In this document: in pieces, positions 22,508 to 36,194 of the stretch
How positions within the stretch are numbered: position 1 is the first letter of the stretch
Layout of the letters: each line of letters begins with the position of its first letter
NCBI GenBank assembly: GCA_947044405.1
Contig: CAMRHE010000206.1
Coordinates: 3,286,001 to 3,350,000 of the forward strand
Direction: 5' to 3'
DNA from: Leptodactylus fallax
Taxonomy: Eukaryota; Chordata; Amphibia; Anura; Leptodactylidae
Length of the DNA: 64,000 bases
Notes under the pieces: model-generated
The model's database searches: none
What the model was told of the DNA's origin: nothing
The model's input: the letters and a program-made list of their open reading frames with translations, nothing else
Program-made: the position numbers and the translations under genes

Positions 22508-25189
22508 TAGTTCTGGATATATAGTTTTAGCAGATAACCATTTATGCCACTCACATACAGAGTATTTAGGGTGTTTTACTATTTCTATTGCACTAGGCAA
22601 TTCCATAGGTGTACCTTTGATAAATCCCTGTATTTGCTTTATTTTTCTAACAAATAACTGGTCACCTGAATTAAAGGTCTTTTAAAATGGGACTATAGCT
22701 TATGTCTCCAGAACTCAGCATATCAACCTAGCCCACAGATAAATAGGTTAGGTTTACATGAATAAAACAGTGCTTTTCCCTTGTATATCTGTGACTCCAT
22801 TGCCGAGATATCGCTGTTTTTGTCCATACACAATTGTATATATGGATATTCACATAAAACAGTGATTCACAAGGGGACCCCAAACTGTCTGTCTACAGTG
22901 CTCAGGTGATATGCGGACTCTTAGGAATCTGTTCACATTGGCATCATGGCTTCTGGCTTCACAGAATCCTTAACATAAATTATGGAGCCATCATGATCCA
23001 TTATCCTCTGTTTGAGGGATCCATGAACATCCTTTAAGGGTTTTTTTTTTTTTTAAAACGTCACTAACTTGTAAAAGGTCCTTCAGGTGTCTTAATTCTG
23101 GTTAGAATAGTGCATCATGCTACAAAATTCTGACCTTCATTAATCAATAGAAACCTCACAGAAATGCTCTATTCATTGCCTCCATGGCTTCTCATAGATT
23201 GAAAGCTCTTGCAAGCAGGGCCCTCAGTCCCATTGTGTGAATTGACTAGTACTCCATTATTATTACTCCATGGCAGATTATGTCAGATTTTTTGGGAAGA
23301 ATAGGGCTGCATGTAGTACTATGTTTTCTGTCAAAACAACAGATACCACAATGGATCACATAAGTCAATGGGTTCCTTTTGAACACTACTGGCCATAGAT
23401 TACCAGTACTGTGAACATAGTCTAAGAGAAGTGTAAATGGCTCCCATGACCATATTACATAAATTCATACCTAGACTTTTCATGCTTTATACACATATGA
23501 TGGACCTGTCAAGCCGTTCATATCCAGTGCCGGTCATTTGGTTTTCACCTGAATCTTTAGGCTTAGGCAGCTTTTACCTGCTCCAGTGGTGAGTACTTTT
23601 ATATTACGTTACCCACCGTGCTAAATCCTCTTTAAGTTGTTATCTGAATAACATCTTCTCTTTTCTACTCCTATATTTTTTTGACGCCACTAGAAATTTG
23701 ACTGAAATTCTTCATTCCTATGGGAGTCAATACCTTGGACACCAGAAAATCCTTCCAGCCGTGACATATTTCTTAATCAAAATGATTACAGCAATCTTTT
23801 CCCTGTGTAATGAAACTTCCATTCTCCTGCATTGAAATGATTGAATTAGACGCACTACTGTTCTTGCTATGATTGTATCTAATGATAGGGACAGATTGAC
23901 ACCATAACTACATTTTGTCTCTTTTCACCTAGTCTCTTTCAAGACAAATCACTAAAAGAAGTCATTTTCAGACTTTATTTCTCTACTGACTGCAGAAAAT
24001 AAGAGAACTCCTCAGTAACATATTAGATTATCAGTCAAACATGTTAAATGTCTTATTGAATTATTCAACTTGAGACAGTTAACTACATCCTGAGATAATA
24101 GAGACAAATTGGTTCCTGACCCTCTTAATGACAATATATATATTTAATTTGCAATAAAGGTCACATCCCCCGGTTCACTAAGATGCCCTTGTGCAACTGA
24201 TCGACAAATTCCAGACCATAGCAAATTTCAAGAATATAATAAAAAATGGAAACACTGTGTTAATAATGAAATACAGAATAGTGTAAATGTAAACATGAAG
24301 TGGAAAATATTAAGAATGATCTATGATTTTTCGATGACCATATGAGCTGTGTCTACATGTTGAGAAATGCTTGGAATAGTTCATTTAAAAATGTCAGGGT
24401 TTATGCACATGGACATGTTTATAGGGCTACCATAGGTATCCATCAGCCCTCTATTATGCCTCAATTTTCTGTATGGACAAAGATATTCACCTAAAATGAT
24501 CTAAGTCCATATGGCACCAACAGAGAATGTACAGATTAGCCATATGGACTGCTGTATAGGCTCTGTTCCTGTGTTCAATAGCACTTCCTGAGTAGCAGTC
24601 GTCTCCTATTAGTAATACAGTTTAGCTATATCTGGTGTCTATTAGAAGAAAAGTGAAACCTATTCAAGATTTTCAAATTTGACCTGTCTCTGTTTGCCTG
24701 ATGCTAGGTTAACACCTGTCTGCTTGGGGACCTGAAAAACGGAAACCCAATTCGCTTAAAAAGTAGACTATAATTTCCATTGGGTTTCTGCCTGAAAAAT
24801 GCAGAGAGAAAATTCACGCTTGCAGGACTTCTCTCCACATTTTTCAAGCTGAATGGGGGATGGAATCCCAGAACAGAAACCAAGCGCAAGTATGAACTGA
24901 GTCTTACTTGGTTGTAATTATTCAGTTTAGGATTGCTGTGTTATTGTCTATATTTTTATCTAACATTTTTCCAGACATGTAGTTCATGATTGTTTATGAT
25001 ACATCCCAAAGTAACCAGGTCACCCTGAATAACGGACAAAGGTTAGTACAGTGAAGTTTGCACTTGGCATCTCCAAGTAGTACAAATTATTAGTGTTTGA
25101 TGTTACCTCTCCAGTGGTGTATAATTCAGTATTGCACCAAGACACGACAAAAAATACCGATATTATTTATAACTTTGTTACAATTTTTA
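22508..25189. other. No gene; scattered repeat phrases
   Basis: TAGATTGAAAGCTCTTGCAA and GCAGGGCCCTCAG at about 23197 is a common dispersed phrase. About 24710-24905 is an imperfect inverted repeat (GGAAACCCAATTCGC... / ...GAATCCCAGAACAGAAACC). No exon is recognised. Confidence 0.5.
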
Positions 25190-26175
25190 TTGTTTACCCC
25201 TTCCTGACATCCGCCATTTTGCTGAGCAAGATTCAGGGCCGACGTCCCAATGGTATGACAGCTGGGAGCCTATTGAAGGCTCCCAGGCTTGTCTGCCATT
25301 TACTTCTGTTGCAGGCTGCAATAGAAGTGCTGATATTTTGCAATGCATTAGCTTTATAATGCATTGCATTAGTGATCAGACCCCTCTGGGGTTGAAGACC
25401 CCCAAGGGAGTCTAATAAATGCAAAAAAAAATTTAAATAATAAAAATTCAAATCACCCCCTTCCCCTAGAACACATATAAAAGTACTTAAATACTGTGAA
25501 ACGCATACACATTAGGTATCCCTGTGTCCAAAAAATCCCGGTCTACAAATCTATAAAAATATTTTTCCCATACAGTGAGCACTGTAGTGGGAAAAAAAAT
25601 CAAAAGTGCCAAACCGCCATTTTTTCACTGTTTTGCCTCTGATAAAAATTGTAATAAAAAGTGATCAAAGCAATAGACATTCCCCAAAATGGTATAACTA
25701 AAAAGTACACCTGGCCCTGCAAAAAAAGACGCCCATGCATCCCCTGTACACAAAAATATCAAAAAGTTATGGTTGTCAGAATATGACGACTTTAAGAAAA
25801 AAAAATTTTTTTGCAAAGTTTTAGATCTTTTGTTAAGGGGGTTAAAACGTAAATAAAAGTATATAAATTTAGTATCCCCAGAATCGTACCGAAACATAGA
25901 ATACAGGTGACATGTCATTTTGGCTGCAGAGTGAATGCTGCAAAAATGAAGCCCGTAAGAAAGTCTCCAACTCCACCCAATTCTGAATTTTTATCCCGCT
26001 TCCTAGTACATTTTACAGGAATAATAAATGGTAGCATCATACAGAACAATTTGTCCCACAAACATTAAACCCTCATATGGCTCTGAAAACTGAAAAATAA
26101 AAAAATCATGGGGTTTGGGAGGTGGGGAGTCAAAAAAAAAGAAAATCGAAAAATATTACCAGGGGGAAGGGGTTA
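25190..26175 (+). repeat. Dispersed AT-rich repeat, longest copy
   Basis: It runs from CCCTTCCTGACATCCGCC through GTATCCCCAGAATCGTACCG, ACAGGTGACATGTCATTTTG and ACAATTTGTCCCACAAAC to ATGGGGTTTGGGAGGTGGGG. Parts match the segment at 20128-20690 in inverse orientation. Weaker versions are at 17850-18370 and 29880-30170 (TATGGTATTGCCGTAATC; TTTGGTATTTCTGTAATC). There is no coding sequence. Confidence 0.65.
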
Positions 26176-26176
26176 A

Positions 26177-26615
26177 AGAGGACCTTTCAACATATTCACC
26201 AATTTCCATTTCTTTAGTTTAAATGCTGAATATGCTAATTAAGCTCCAGGCTCTCAAGAGTATGGTTCTGGGCTAGATCAGCCCACCTGACAATAGAGAG
26301 TCTAATTAGCATATTGGGCTCTCACTCTGGCACAGTTGGCCCTTTCCATAATCCGCTATTCAGTAGTGGATCATGTAATAAGTAGTCGAAGGGTTATTTC
26401 CCTACTGTGGTGCTATAACTGCAAGGTCTCCACTACTTTATACTGCACAGAATATTACTGCCAGACCTCCTTTGATCCCCCTCCTGTGCTATTTTCCCTG
26501 AGCTGTTCCTTTCTAATGCTAGTACAGGTACCATGTGGTGCACTCATGGGAGCCGTTTGGTTTCTATGACCTCTGGGAAACTTCTGAATGTTCCCATTCC
26601 TATCATAGATTCCCT
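26177..26615. mobile_element. Possible TTAA-flanked element
   Basis: The left end is AGAGGACCTTTCAACATATT after TTAA (26173-26176). A TTAA also lies at 26616-26619, but the right end (GGGAATCTATGATAGG read inward) does not mirror the left. CTCTGGCACAGTTGG links the interior to the 50150 and 50730 copies. The right end may belong to another repeat. Confidence 0.5.
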
Positions 26616-26621
26616 TTAATA

Positions 26622-27519
<898 letters not shown>

Positions 27520-27521
27520 TA

Positions 27522-28157
27522 GTTACATTACTATCACCTCCCCCAGCCACTGTAAACCACTGCTATAGTACTGTACAGGCTATGAATACAAGACCAACTG
27601 TGCCTCTGAACCGTTGATGAGCCGTAAAAATCCGTTTTAAACAATATGTAACTAAGGTTCATGTAGCACAGGGGGCGTTGACTTCAAACCAAGAGCATGG
27701 CCTCTATAATCACTAATCACACCCAACCAGCCTTCTTGTTTGGCTCCCTGGGCAATGGAAGATACACATCATCCAGCCTGACATCAGTGAGCACCACTGA
27801 AATCTCACGCATGCACAGTACGCTTCTGTATTCCAGGACGGGTCCGAGCATACTGCACATGCGCTGCCTTCAAGTTCCACCCTACACCAGGAAGAGAAGA
27901 AGAGGAGGCTTAAGTGCGAGACTGGAACTTGAAGAGATAAGGAGTTTAGCTGCCCTTTTCCCCTCCCTCATCTTGTCTCCTTCCTTGTCATCCTCTCTCC
28001 TCTTCAATCTTTTTCCACTATTAGACTCCAATATCAGTTTTGTTACATCTCTGCATGATTAGTGGACTTTCCCCTTAGTCGCTCACGGAGGGGGTGACCA
28101 CAATGGTTTCGGAATTTTGTTACTTAGTACATATCTACATGTCTGTTACCTATTTTG
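27522..28157. other. No gene supported
   Basis: A 121-residue open frame on the plus strand at 27697-28062 has low-complexity Leu/Ser-rich ends and no domain. I do not call it a gene. Confidence 0.5.
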
Positions 28158-28875
28158 TGTAAGGGGCCGTTCACATCATATTTCTCTTGTCCTTTTAGCA
28201 GATTCATTTAACAGATTTGTTTCTTTAAAAGTAAAAACATCCATTTGGTTGACCTGGGCCATGAATACTGATGTGTAGAGTTGGGCGAACCTCACGAGAT
28301 TCGTTTTGATGGTTTGTTTCTAAAAGTGCTATTATTATATTCTAGGGTCTCTGCAGTCCCAAAGTATAATAACAGGAGGGCCAAGGGTGGCGAGTGAAAA
28401 TAACAAGGTATATTCGCCTTGCCTCACATCTCCTGAGCATCCGACGGTACCTTGGTGTCTTCTTCTGGCCTCTTCCAGCCCCTGGATGATGTCAAATGCC
28501 CCTGGGTCACCGCCTAGACCTGTGATTGGGGTGCGCTGAAGTCACAATGCTTTGATCCAGCGTTGTGATGTTAGCACGTCCCACATGAATGGGGTGTGTG
28601 ACATCATCCAGGGGCCCGAAGAGACCAGAAGAAGATACCAGGTGACTGCTGTACGTCCACTTCAGGTGAGAAATATCTTTTTGTTATTTTCACTCCCCTC
28701 CACTTATTATAGTCTGAGGTCTGAGACCCTATAGGGTATTACATTTCTATACGTTGCACTTTTGACATCCGTTTTACTAACAGAATTTCATGGGGATGTT
28801 TAAACTTGTCTTTTTCTGTGTCAAAATACGTCTGCTCAACTGAAACAAAAAACGTCATGTGAACGAGTCCCTAAT
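28158..28875. repeat. Nested palindromic repeats
   Basis: Outer sequence AAGGGGCCGTTCACATCATA is mirrored weakly by CATGTGAACGAGTCCCTAA. Inside, about 28278-28740, a second repeat runs from GTTGGGCGAACCTCACGAGA and ATTATATTCTAGGGTCTCTG to TTATTATAGTCTGAGGTCTG. No gene is visible. Confidence 0.5.
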
Positions 28876-29716
28876 ATGTATGTTCTCTGTCTAGTTTATA
28901 AACTTGAAAAACAATAAATACCTATTGTAAAAAACAAAATAAATGGCACCATTACAAAGTCCAATGTGTCGTGAAAAAAAAATAGTGATTAAAACCAGGT
29001 ACGTGTTTTGAACTATGCTAGTCATAGCATCCTGCAGGACAAATTCTCATGGTTTAAAGAGGGACTAACTCCCTAATGGTAGCAACAGGAAGTATAAAGC
29101 CAGAAAAACTTACATTACATACATGCTCAGACTGAACATAGGGCGTCACGTAAACTAAGCTAGGTTACAAAAACAATACATACATATACTGTAACGAAAA
29201 GAAGGTTAGTACCTATGAACTGCAAACATACAATGGGGTTAAAATGCAAGCCCCCTGGTGGCAGCAATGCAAATGTGCAGCTATAAAACAGGTGCTGCAT
29301 AATAACATCACGGACCCCTAAAGCTTTGGGTTTTTTTTATCTACTGTTTGCAGATGCTGAAGAACCTTGTTATTGAATCCTTGTATCTGCCCCGCTGCCA
29401 GCCTGGCGAGTCTACTTTTGTGTATTGGATCCTCTGAATTTCTCTGGGACTGCAGAACACTCTTAAGGGCGATGAGCTGACTATTCTTTCTATATACCAT
29501 TGAGTATTTACTACTTCAAGCATGCCTCCAATTATAAAACGACTTTTCATAAATGAATAGTACAGGTGAATATAAGCAACCAGTTGTATGGTATTACAAG
29601 GTTTAAGAAATATGTATCCATTTCCACTTATCAGGCTGAGTAACTCTTCACTAAGTCTATGGAGAGAGGAGAGGGAAGGGATCGGTAAGTAATCCAGTAG
29701 GTAACGGTCAATTCGG

Positions 29717-29759
<43 letters not shown>

Positions 29760-31024
29760 AGCAGCAGGGGGCCCACCAACCCTAAGGTTGTGGGTGGGCC
29801 CTGTAGCAGCCGCTATGGCAGTAGTTCCGCCACTGCCTAAATAACAACCCATACTACAGTGTCACAGAAACAATTTTGGCAATTCAGTAATTATATTTGT
29901 GCAAAAGTAGTGCAACATAAAAAGAACTATGTAAATTTGGTATTTCTGTAATCTTATTGAACGGCAGAATAAAGCTAACGTTATTTATGATGCCCAGTGC
30001 ACCACAAAAAATTCAAATGTAAAAAAAAAATGGCAAAATTTAGTTTTTATTTGCCATCCCGCTAAGAAAGAGTTAATAAAATTTGATAAATAAGCTAAAT
30101 GTTGCATAAAAAAACAAGCCCCATATTTGACTTTAAAATGAAAAAGTTCACGCTCTTATAATGTAACAAGAAAAATTTTATATTACAAAGTTTCTTATAT
30201 TCACCTGTACTATTTCTTTATGAAAAGTTGTTTTATAATTGGAGGGAGACTTTTAAGGTGATCTTGTTAGCCATTTGGTCATCAGAAGCAGCCCCCTGCC
30301 ACAAAGTGACCGCTCAGATGCTGTGACAATCAACCTCAGCATTCAACAAGTTAAATGTCCATGCCTGGAGTTATCTTTGAAAGCTGTAGAGGCTAGAATA
30401 GATATAAACTTCTGTTTGTGTTCAGAGCTTTTGTCCATCTTTAATTTGCTTTCCTTCTTCTGCCAGATTTGGCTGCCAAGAGGTGGATTATGTGAACTAT
30501 TCATATGCACAAGCCATCAAGCCAAATAATAAACTGAGAGAAAGGCTTTTGTCATCTTTCAATTAAATGTTATCACTGAAATGAATACGTGGTTGACAAT
30601 ACAAGCAGATATGGACATCTGTAGTATAAGACATCACGTATTACTTAACTAAACTCCTATACATATAATGACATGGATACAAATGTGAAGATGAAGATGT
30701 GCTCAGCTCATATTGTTTCATTCTGTTTCATTAGACTCTCCATGTAAGAGTCAGACTAGATGAAGAATGTCACATCACTGTAGACACAGGATATTATGGT
30801 GCACCCACCTCCTTGTTCGGCTGAACACTACAAACAGCGGAGTCACCAATGAGTTTCTTAATGACGTCAAAAGGTTGTCACAGTCTCTGGGGTGAAAAGT
30901 TGGAATTCTAATAGAACATATAGAACGGATTCTATTCTATTTTTTTTTCAAGTACTCCAAAGCCAGGCAGTTTTAAAGGGACAATCCAACTAAAAACAAA
31001 TTTTCTCATGTAGCCCATACCACA
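28876..31024. other. No gene; possible unique segment
   Basis: Besides the poly-A and the AT-rich repeat at 29880, the part at 30245-30560 lacks repeat character and could be conserved non-coding sequence. I cannot test this here. Confidence 0.45.
29880..30170 (+). repeat. Related AT-rich dispersed repeat, short copy
   Basis: TAAATTTGGTATTTCTGTAA and TTTGCCATCCCGCTAAGAAA place it near the same family. It is non-coding and follows a run of 38 A (29721-29758). Confidence 0.45.
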
Positions 31025-31026
31025 TA

Positions 31027-32630
31027 CAGTGGGGAAAAAAGTATTTAATCAGCCACCAATTGTGCAAGTTCTCCCACTTAAAAAGATGAGGCCGGCCTGT
31101 AATTGTCATCATAGGTAGACCTCAACTATGAGAGACAAAATAAGAAAACATATCTAGAAAATCACATTGTCTGATTTTTAAAGAATTTATTTGCAAATTA
31201 TGGTGGAAAATAAGTATTTGGTCAATAACAAAAGTTCATCTCAATACTTTGTTATATATCCTTTGTTGGCAATGACAGAGGTCAAAAGGTTTTCTGTAAG
31301 TCTTCACAAGGTTGGCACACACTGTTGCTGGTATGTTGGCCCATTCCTCCATGCAGATCTCTTCTAGAGCAGTGATGTTTTGGGGCTGTCGCTGGGCAAC
31401 ACGGACTTTCAACTCCCTCCAAAGGTTTTCTATGGGGTTGAGATCTGGAGACTGGCTAGGCCACTCCAGGACCTTGAAATGCTTCTTACGAAGCCGCTCC
31501 TTCGTTGCCCTGGCAGTGTGCTTGGGATCATTGTCATGCTGAAAGACCCAGCCACGTTTCAACTTCAATGCCCTTGCTGATGGAAGGATGTTTGCACTCA
31601 AAATCTCACGATACATGGCCCTATTCATTCTTTCATGTACACGGATCAGTCGTCCTGGTCCCTTTGCAGAGAAACAGACCCAAAGCATGATGTTGCCACC
31701 CCCCATGCTTCACAGTAGGTATGGTGTTCTTTGGATGCACCTCAGCATTCACTCTCCTCCAAACACGACGAGTTGTGTTTCTACCAAACAGTTCTACTTT
31801 GGTTTCATCTGACCATATGACATTCTCCCAATACTCTTCTGGAACATCCAAATGCTCTCTAGCAAACTTCAGACGGGCCCGGATATGTACTGGCTTAAGC
31901 AGGGGGACACGTCTGGCACTGCAGGATCTGAGTCCCTGGCGGCGTAGTGTGTTACTGACGGTAGCCTTTGTTACGTTAGTCCCAGCTTTCTGCAGGTCAT
32001 TCACTAGGTCCCCCGTTGTGGTTCTGGGATTTTTGCTCACCGTAGTGTGATCATTTTGACCCCACGGGGTGAGATCTTGTGTGGAGCCCCTGATCGAGGG
32101 AGATTATCAGTGGTCTTGTATGTCTTCCATTTTCTAATTATTGCTCCCACAGTTGATTTCTTCACACCAAGCTGCTTGCCTATTGCAGATTCAGTCTTCC
32201 CAGCCTGGTGCAGGTCTACAATTTTGTTTCTGGTGTCCTTCCACAGCTCTTTGGTCTTCACCATAGTGGAGTTTGGAGTGTGACTGTTTGAGGTTGTGGA
32301 CAGGTGTCTTTTGTACTGATAACAATTTCAAACAGGAGCCATTACTACAGGTAATGAGTGGAGGACAGAGGAGCCTCTTAAAGAAGAAGTTACAGGTCTG
32401 TGAGAGCCAGAAATCTTGCTTTTTTGTAGGTGACCAAATACTTATTTTCCACCATAATTTGCAAATAAATTCTTTAAAAATCAGACAATGTGATTTTTTG
32501 GATTTGTTTTCTCATTTTGTCTCTCATAGTTGAGGTCTACCTATGATGACAATTACAGGCCGGCCTCATCTTTTTAAGTGGGAGAACTTGCCCAATTGGT
32601 GGCTGACTAAATACTTTTTTTTCCCCACTG
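31027..32630 (-). mobile_element. Tc1-like DD34E element, complete ends, broken gene
   Basis: A 1,604-bp element with ends CAGTGGGGAAAAAAGTATTT...TTTCCCCACTG, flanked by TA at 31025-31026 and 32631-32632. The inverted repeats are about 198 bp (31027 to about 31225, and about 32433 to 32630) and very similar to each other. The interior encodes a Tc1 transposase on the minus strand in three frame segments. Confidence 0.93.
31236..32264 (-). pseudogene. Tc1-like transposase, two frameshifts
   Basis: The gene begins [20 protein letters not shown] at 32264. It changes frame near 32040 (after [12 protein letters not shown]) and again near 31700, in the glycine-rich loop at KHGG. The second shift lies at a run of C on the plus strand, where a one-base loss in the homopolymer is likely. 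The last segment carries [11 protein letters not shown] and [14 protein letters not shown], and the middle one IWSDETKVELFG. All catalytic residues remain, with 34 residues between the second Asp and the Glu. Only these two lesions were noticed over about 340 codons, so inactivation looks recent. Confidence 0.9.
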
Positions 32631-33250
32631 TATGGTATTCCTTATGCCAGTGTGTCTCACCTGTTCTTTTTTGCTGTTTCTATCTCTGTATAGCAGATTG
32701 GAGTTTTGCCTACAAACTGCAAATCCAGCTGCAGTGGCACACTCGTCTACTTGAGTCTATGGAGTCTGTGTATCACCCATAATAGGCTTCAGCAATTCCT
32801 GTATTATGGCATTGCATGGACTGTACCACACGTTTCCTCCTCCTTCAGGAGTTTACTTTTATTGGTACTTTTGACACGTAGCATCAGACCATTTATTGGT
32901 GCCCACTTTCATTCATGTTTTGGGGTTTGCATTGGAGGTCTTCTTTAAAAGAGTTTGTAATTACAGACATGTATTCCCTTTCCACAGGATCTTTGGGGTC
33001 TGAATACTGGGACCCCAAGTGGTCAGTAGACTGGGGTCCTGAATGTTCCCAACATACATCATGTGAATAAAGCGCCAGTACCCTTGTGTGACCAGTGCTC
33101 CATTTACTTCAATGGGACTGCCAGAGATGCACAGAGAGATACAGAGATACTTTTGGCTTCTTTTCTTCTGATCGGTGAGGGTCTGACCAGTTGGACCTCA
33201 GCGACCTGACACTTATCCCCTAATCCTGTGTCTGAAATGGAAAATTCCCT

Positions 33251-33614
33251 TTAGGCCGGGGCCCCACGTGGTGTAAATGCAGCGGAAAAAAACACGCCGT
33301 TTTACAGTCATAACAAAGTGGATGGGATTCTATTATTCTATTAAATCCTATCCCCACATTGTGGTAAAAAATGCGCTGTGGACACACGGCGATCTCCAAA
33401 TCTGTTGCAGTTTTGGAAATCGCAGCATATCAATTATACCTATGGAAATGCTGGCAGTTTCTCTATAGGTATAATTGAAGTAGAAAATCCGCAGAGGAAA
33501 CCCCTGCGAACTTTCTGTCCAAAGCGCTGCGGGAAGAACTGCAATGCGTTGTCGTTGCGTTTTTTCCCGCAGTGCTTTTTTGCTGTGGGATGCCACATGG
33601 GGCCCTAGCCTTAG
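33251..33614. mobile_element. Palindromic repeat, long type (GGGGCCCCACGTGG)
   Basis: TTAGGCCGGGGCCCCACGTG at the left mirrors CACATGGGGCCCTAGCCTTA at the right. The inner ATCAATTATACCTATGGAAA mirrors TCTATAGGTATAATTGA. It is about 360 bp and non-coding. Open frames seen here on either strand are by-products of the palindrome. Confidence 0.8.
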
Positions 33615-34141
33615 TAAGAAAAATGATCCTGATAGAAAATAGGTTAATACTCATGTATCAGCACCGCAGCTCTCAATAAATTCATGTTCTGAGTTGAAGA
33701 ATTAACTATTTAATGTAAATTAATCAATTAATATTTTTAAAGTGACCCTACCTTTTTGGGTGACTTTTTCAGATTGGCTCTTATGTATGTGCACATGAGG
33801 AATAACTTGATTTCTGCCCATTACATGAATTTCATCCTCCATTTTCAGAAGTTTTCCCTTCTGCAGATTCTAACCCTAAATCTCAGTTGTTGCTGAGCTA
33901 GTAGATGGAGGCTAGCTGCTGTAATGTCTCCGTATACTGCACATGGTGAAAACAGGAGATTCTGCTTTGTACCTGTCAGAGACAGTATGATTGTAGTAGA
34001 GAAATAACAGATCCTGGCGCGCCCGTGACACAGTGATGCTGGGTTAGTAGGGTAATAGAACAGTACTTAGACTGTTCAAATAAGGCTTCCTGCTGCTCTT
34101 ACCCAGTGACCATCCAAAACTAGTTTGGTGGTAATGTAATA

Positions 34142-34240
34142 CAGTAAAAAGTAGGGCAAAACTGCGAACATTTTTATTGATACACCTTTACTTGCAACGC
34201 TCAACCAAAATATCCCAGATTTTTTCCCTACTTTTTACTG
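34142..34240. mobile_element. 99-bp TA-flanked miniature element
   Basis: CAGTAAAAAGTAGGGCAAAA...TTTTTCCCTACTTTTTACTG is flanked by TA (34140-34141 and 34241-34242). The inverted ends are about 20 bp with few mismatches around a 59-bp centre. It has Tc1/mariner-type termini but no coding capacity. No related full-length element is in this window. Confidence 0.75.
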
Positions 34241-34242
34241 TA

Positions 34243-35086
34243 GAGACAGTATGAAGCACATTATATAGTACAAGTACCGGGCTTGTCTATCTCCGGCACT
34301 TCCTTAGAGAATGAATGCTGTGGCAAGACACAAGTTCAGCTTGCCACTCCATCTGGATAGGAGAACTAGAGCCCCCTCTCCCAGAATTGGTGGGGGTCCC
34401 AGTGGTCAGACCCCCACAGATCATGATTATCCCTTAACCTATTGATTGGTGTTGTCAGGGCATATTCTTCTGGCGGATCTCGGCTGACATTGGTTGTGCA
34501 GAGTCACAACTGCATACCTAGCAGTTCTAACAGTTACTATCGTGTCTTGGCCTCATCAATAAGAATAGGATGGATACAGGATATTTGCTGGTCATTGGAT
34601 GGCTACTTTGGCATGCAGTTGTATCTCTCCAGACCCGCTCAGATCAGGTGGGAGAGTATGCCTGGACACTGGACAATCCTCCTAATGACTAAAATATTTG
34701 TAAATCTTGTTTTTGAAAATCTGCGTCAGACTGACAACTCTCATATAACTCCGAGAAAGACCTGATCTTGGGCTTTTGCATCCAGTGAATACTGACACCA
34801 AGTGGCTATTATATTTCCAGCTGTCAGGACTACATACGACTATAGAACCACTCAGATAAATGCACTTGTCGAGTCCTGGCTACTTGACCATTGTTCACCT
34901 CTCAAAAGATCTGGGGTTGGTACAAATAACTATAAAAGTGTCACTATACTATACGGGTGTGCATCTGTATTATAAATCTTAAAAATGAGTCTTGGTTTAC
35001 TTTTACCTGAGCACGGTTGGCTTAAAATGTAAATGACATGGTCTTACAATATGGCTAAGGTCTCTTGTACTTGGCAAATAATTTAA

Positions 35087-35120
<34 letters not shown>

Positions 35121-36192
35121 GCAAGAACCATCCCTTTTCCGCAGACATGCATTTATACCGGAAATATGCAGAATGACCACAAGGTGTCGCCGTAGCACCA
35201 TAGTCCCCTGTAACTGACAATGTTTTGTTGGATGTCATAGAAGTTGCCACACACAAACTAATACTTTTATTGTATTTGGCTCATGTATCATATTTGCATA
35301 GACATAGGTTTGTTTTGTCTATTTCATGTATTCTTGGTATAGCATGCTTCTACTCCTCAACCAGTCATTACCTCTAAAGTATGATGAAAATGATCCAATG
35401 ATAGAGCCAAGCATCACATCTGCAGCCGCCTAGTCTCTCGCTCTACATTTTTTTATTTTCGTTAAATGCATCTGTTTGTCTAACAGATCTATCATATACA
35501 TTGACAAGTGGATACATGGTTTTTTAAGACCGATCTAGTTTTATTAAAACAGATTCCCTGCCTGATATTAAAAAAAAATGAAACAGTTGCCCTAAGCCTG
35601 CATTGCTATCGGCAGAATACAGTTTGATGTCAAAGGCAAGGCAAAGGCTAGAAACTTAATAATTTGTTCATTCCTTTTTACACTATGCAGAGGTTTCCAG
35701 CAATGCTGAATGCACAAGGACATGATCACTTTTGGGTCCAACTTCTGGGAACCCTTATAGCATTATTTGTGTATAATGCCAGTACATTACTGGTTAAGAA
35801 ATACAATGTAAAAGTCACGTGATACCAGGATGTCAATTTCTCCAGTTTGCATGTAAAACCTCTGCTCTACCCTGCCTCTGACTTTCAAGATAGGAAGAAA
35901 CCTATGACTCCCAAGCAGAAGGCAGAGGAGACAGGCTAAAACTACACCATGTATATTACACTGGACCATTCAGCTGAGCCGCCAATTGTCTTTAAATTAA
36001 TGGACAGTCTATAAAAAAGATGGAACTGGTGTTCTCAGCAGAAAAAAAAAAAATTGTCCATGATTTTTATTTGCACTCCACATGTGCCAGATCTGACACG
36101 TGCAATGCGACTAAGGCAAGGAAGGCAGCCAGCAAGTCTGAGCTCTGGAGGAGTAGCTCAGGAACGGATTTTAAACTGTCTGCAGGGTAATA
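34243..36192. other. No gene seen
   Basis: Contains a T run (35087-35116) and ordinary AT-rich sequence. A plus-strand frame at 34442-34765 lacks recognisable features. Confidence 0.5.
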
Positions 36193-36194
36193 TA

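Noticed and set aside
27697..28062. Plus-strand frame of 121 residues
   Set aside because: Low-complexity Ser/Leu-rich, no recognised domain, no splice or promoter context that I can support.
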